Assembly (NCBI GenBank): GCA_023390395.1
Contig: JAEWCY010000137.1
Coordinates: forward strand, 1 to 22,369
Source of the DNA: Pseudomonadota bacterium
GTDB lineage: Bacteria; Desulfobacterota; Desulfovibrionia; Desulfovibrionales; Desulfovibrionaceae
DNA: 22,369 bases
Reading direction: 5' to 3'
Shown piece after piece: positions 22,307 through 22,369 of the stretch. Position 1 is the stretch's first letter, and every line of letters begins with the position of its first letter. Made by a program: the position numbers and the translations under genes. The notes beneath the pieces were generated by a model that was given only the letters and a program-made list of their open reading frames with translations, made no database searches and had not been told where the DNA came from.

Positions 22307-22369
22307 TCGGCTTGGTCGGGCGGGGAAGGCTGCGGTCACCGGCACGGTTGCCGTTGGCGGACCGAAGAT

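Overview
The window is high-GC DNA that reads as the chromosome of a sulfate-reducing bacterium of the Desulfovibrio/Solidesulfovibrio type. The diagnostic evidence is a complete dsrMKJOP operon with the deltaproteobacterial form of each subunit: periplasmic three-heme DsrJ, a Tat-exported DsrO and an HdrD-like DsrK. The intergenic repeats built around a G/C-rich palindrome also resemble, as I recall, repeats common in Desulfovibrio genomes. The genus is an inference; no ribosomal RNA is present.

Layout from left to right. (1) 21-2002, plus strand: an uncharacterised protein and a serine beta-lactamase-like hydrolase with overlapping stop and start codons. (2) 2075-5629, minus strand: a TPR-like protein and DNA polymerase I, whose 3'-5' exonuclease domain has lost its first catalytic motif. 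(3) 5872-7506, plus strand: an exported TolC-family outer-membrane protein with no efflux partners beside it, ended by a strong bidirectional terminator. (4) 7690-9161, minus strand: serS followed by a translationally coupled 61-residue membrane protein. (5) 9392-10246, plus strand: a CinA/PncC-type amidohydrolase and a small amphi-Trp-like protein. (6) 10270-12738, minus strand: an exported YtcJ-like amidohydrolase and a protein with two winged-helix-like halves. (7) 12905-18597, plus strand: an RsbRD-N-like helical protein followed by dsrM, dsrK, dsrJ, dsrO and dsrP, closed by a 14-bp-stem terminator. (8) 18771-21085, minus strand: a VOC protein, dapF and an uncharacterised helical protein. 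(9) 21215-22234, plus strand: a membrane-anchored OmpA/MotB-like protein with a long Pro/Ala-rich tail.

The functional centre is the Dsr complex. DsrM (heme b) and DsrP (NrfD-like) sit in the membrane, DsrJ (cytochrome c) and DsrO (iron-sulfur) face the periplasm, and DsrK faces the cytoplasm. The complex is thought to couple the quinone pool to the reduction of the DsrC trisulfide made by sulfite reductase. The gene ahead of dsrM lies in the same orientation, and a putative DNA-binding protein is divergently transcribed across the same intergenic region, so both are candidates for sensing or regulation. The remaining genes are mostly unrelated housekeeping or orphan functions.

No stretch longer than 300 bases lacks a gene. 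I saw no rRNA, tRNA, CRISPR array, insertion sequence or phage gene. Several gaps carry copies or fragments of one dispersed palindromic repeat family. I found nothing I would call a wholly new system. The best leads are the regulatory setting of the dsr operon, the cluster inventory of DsrO and DsrK, the degenerate PolA proofreading domain and the orphan envelope proteins.
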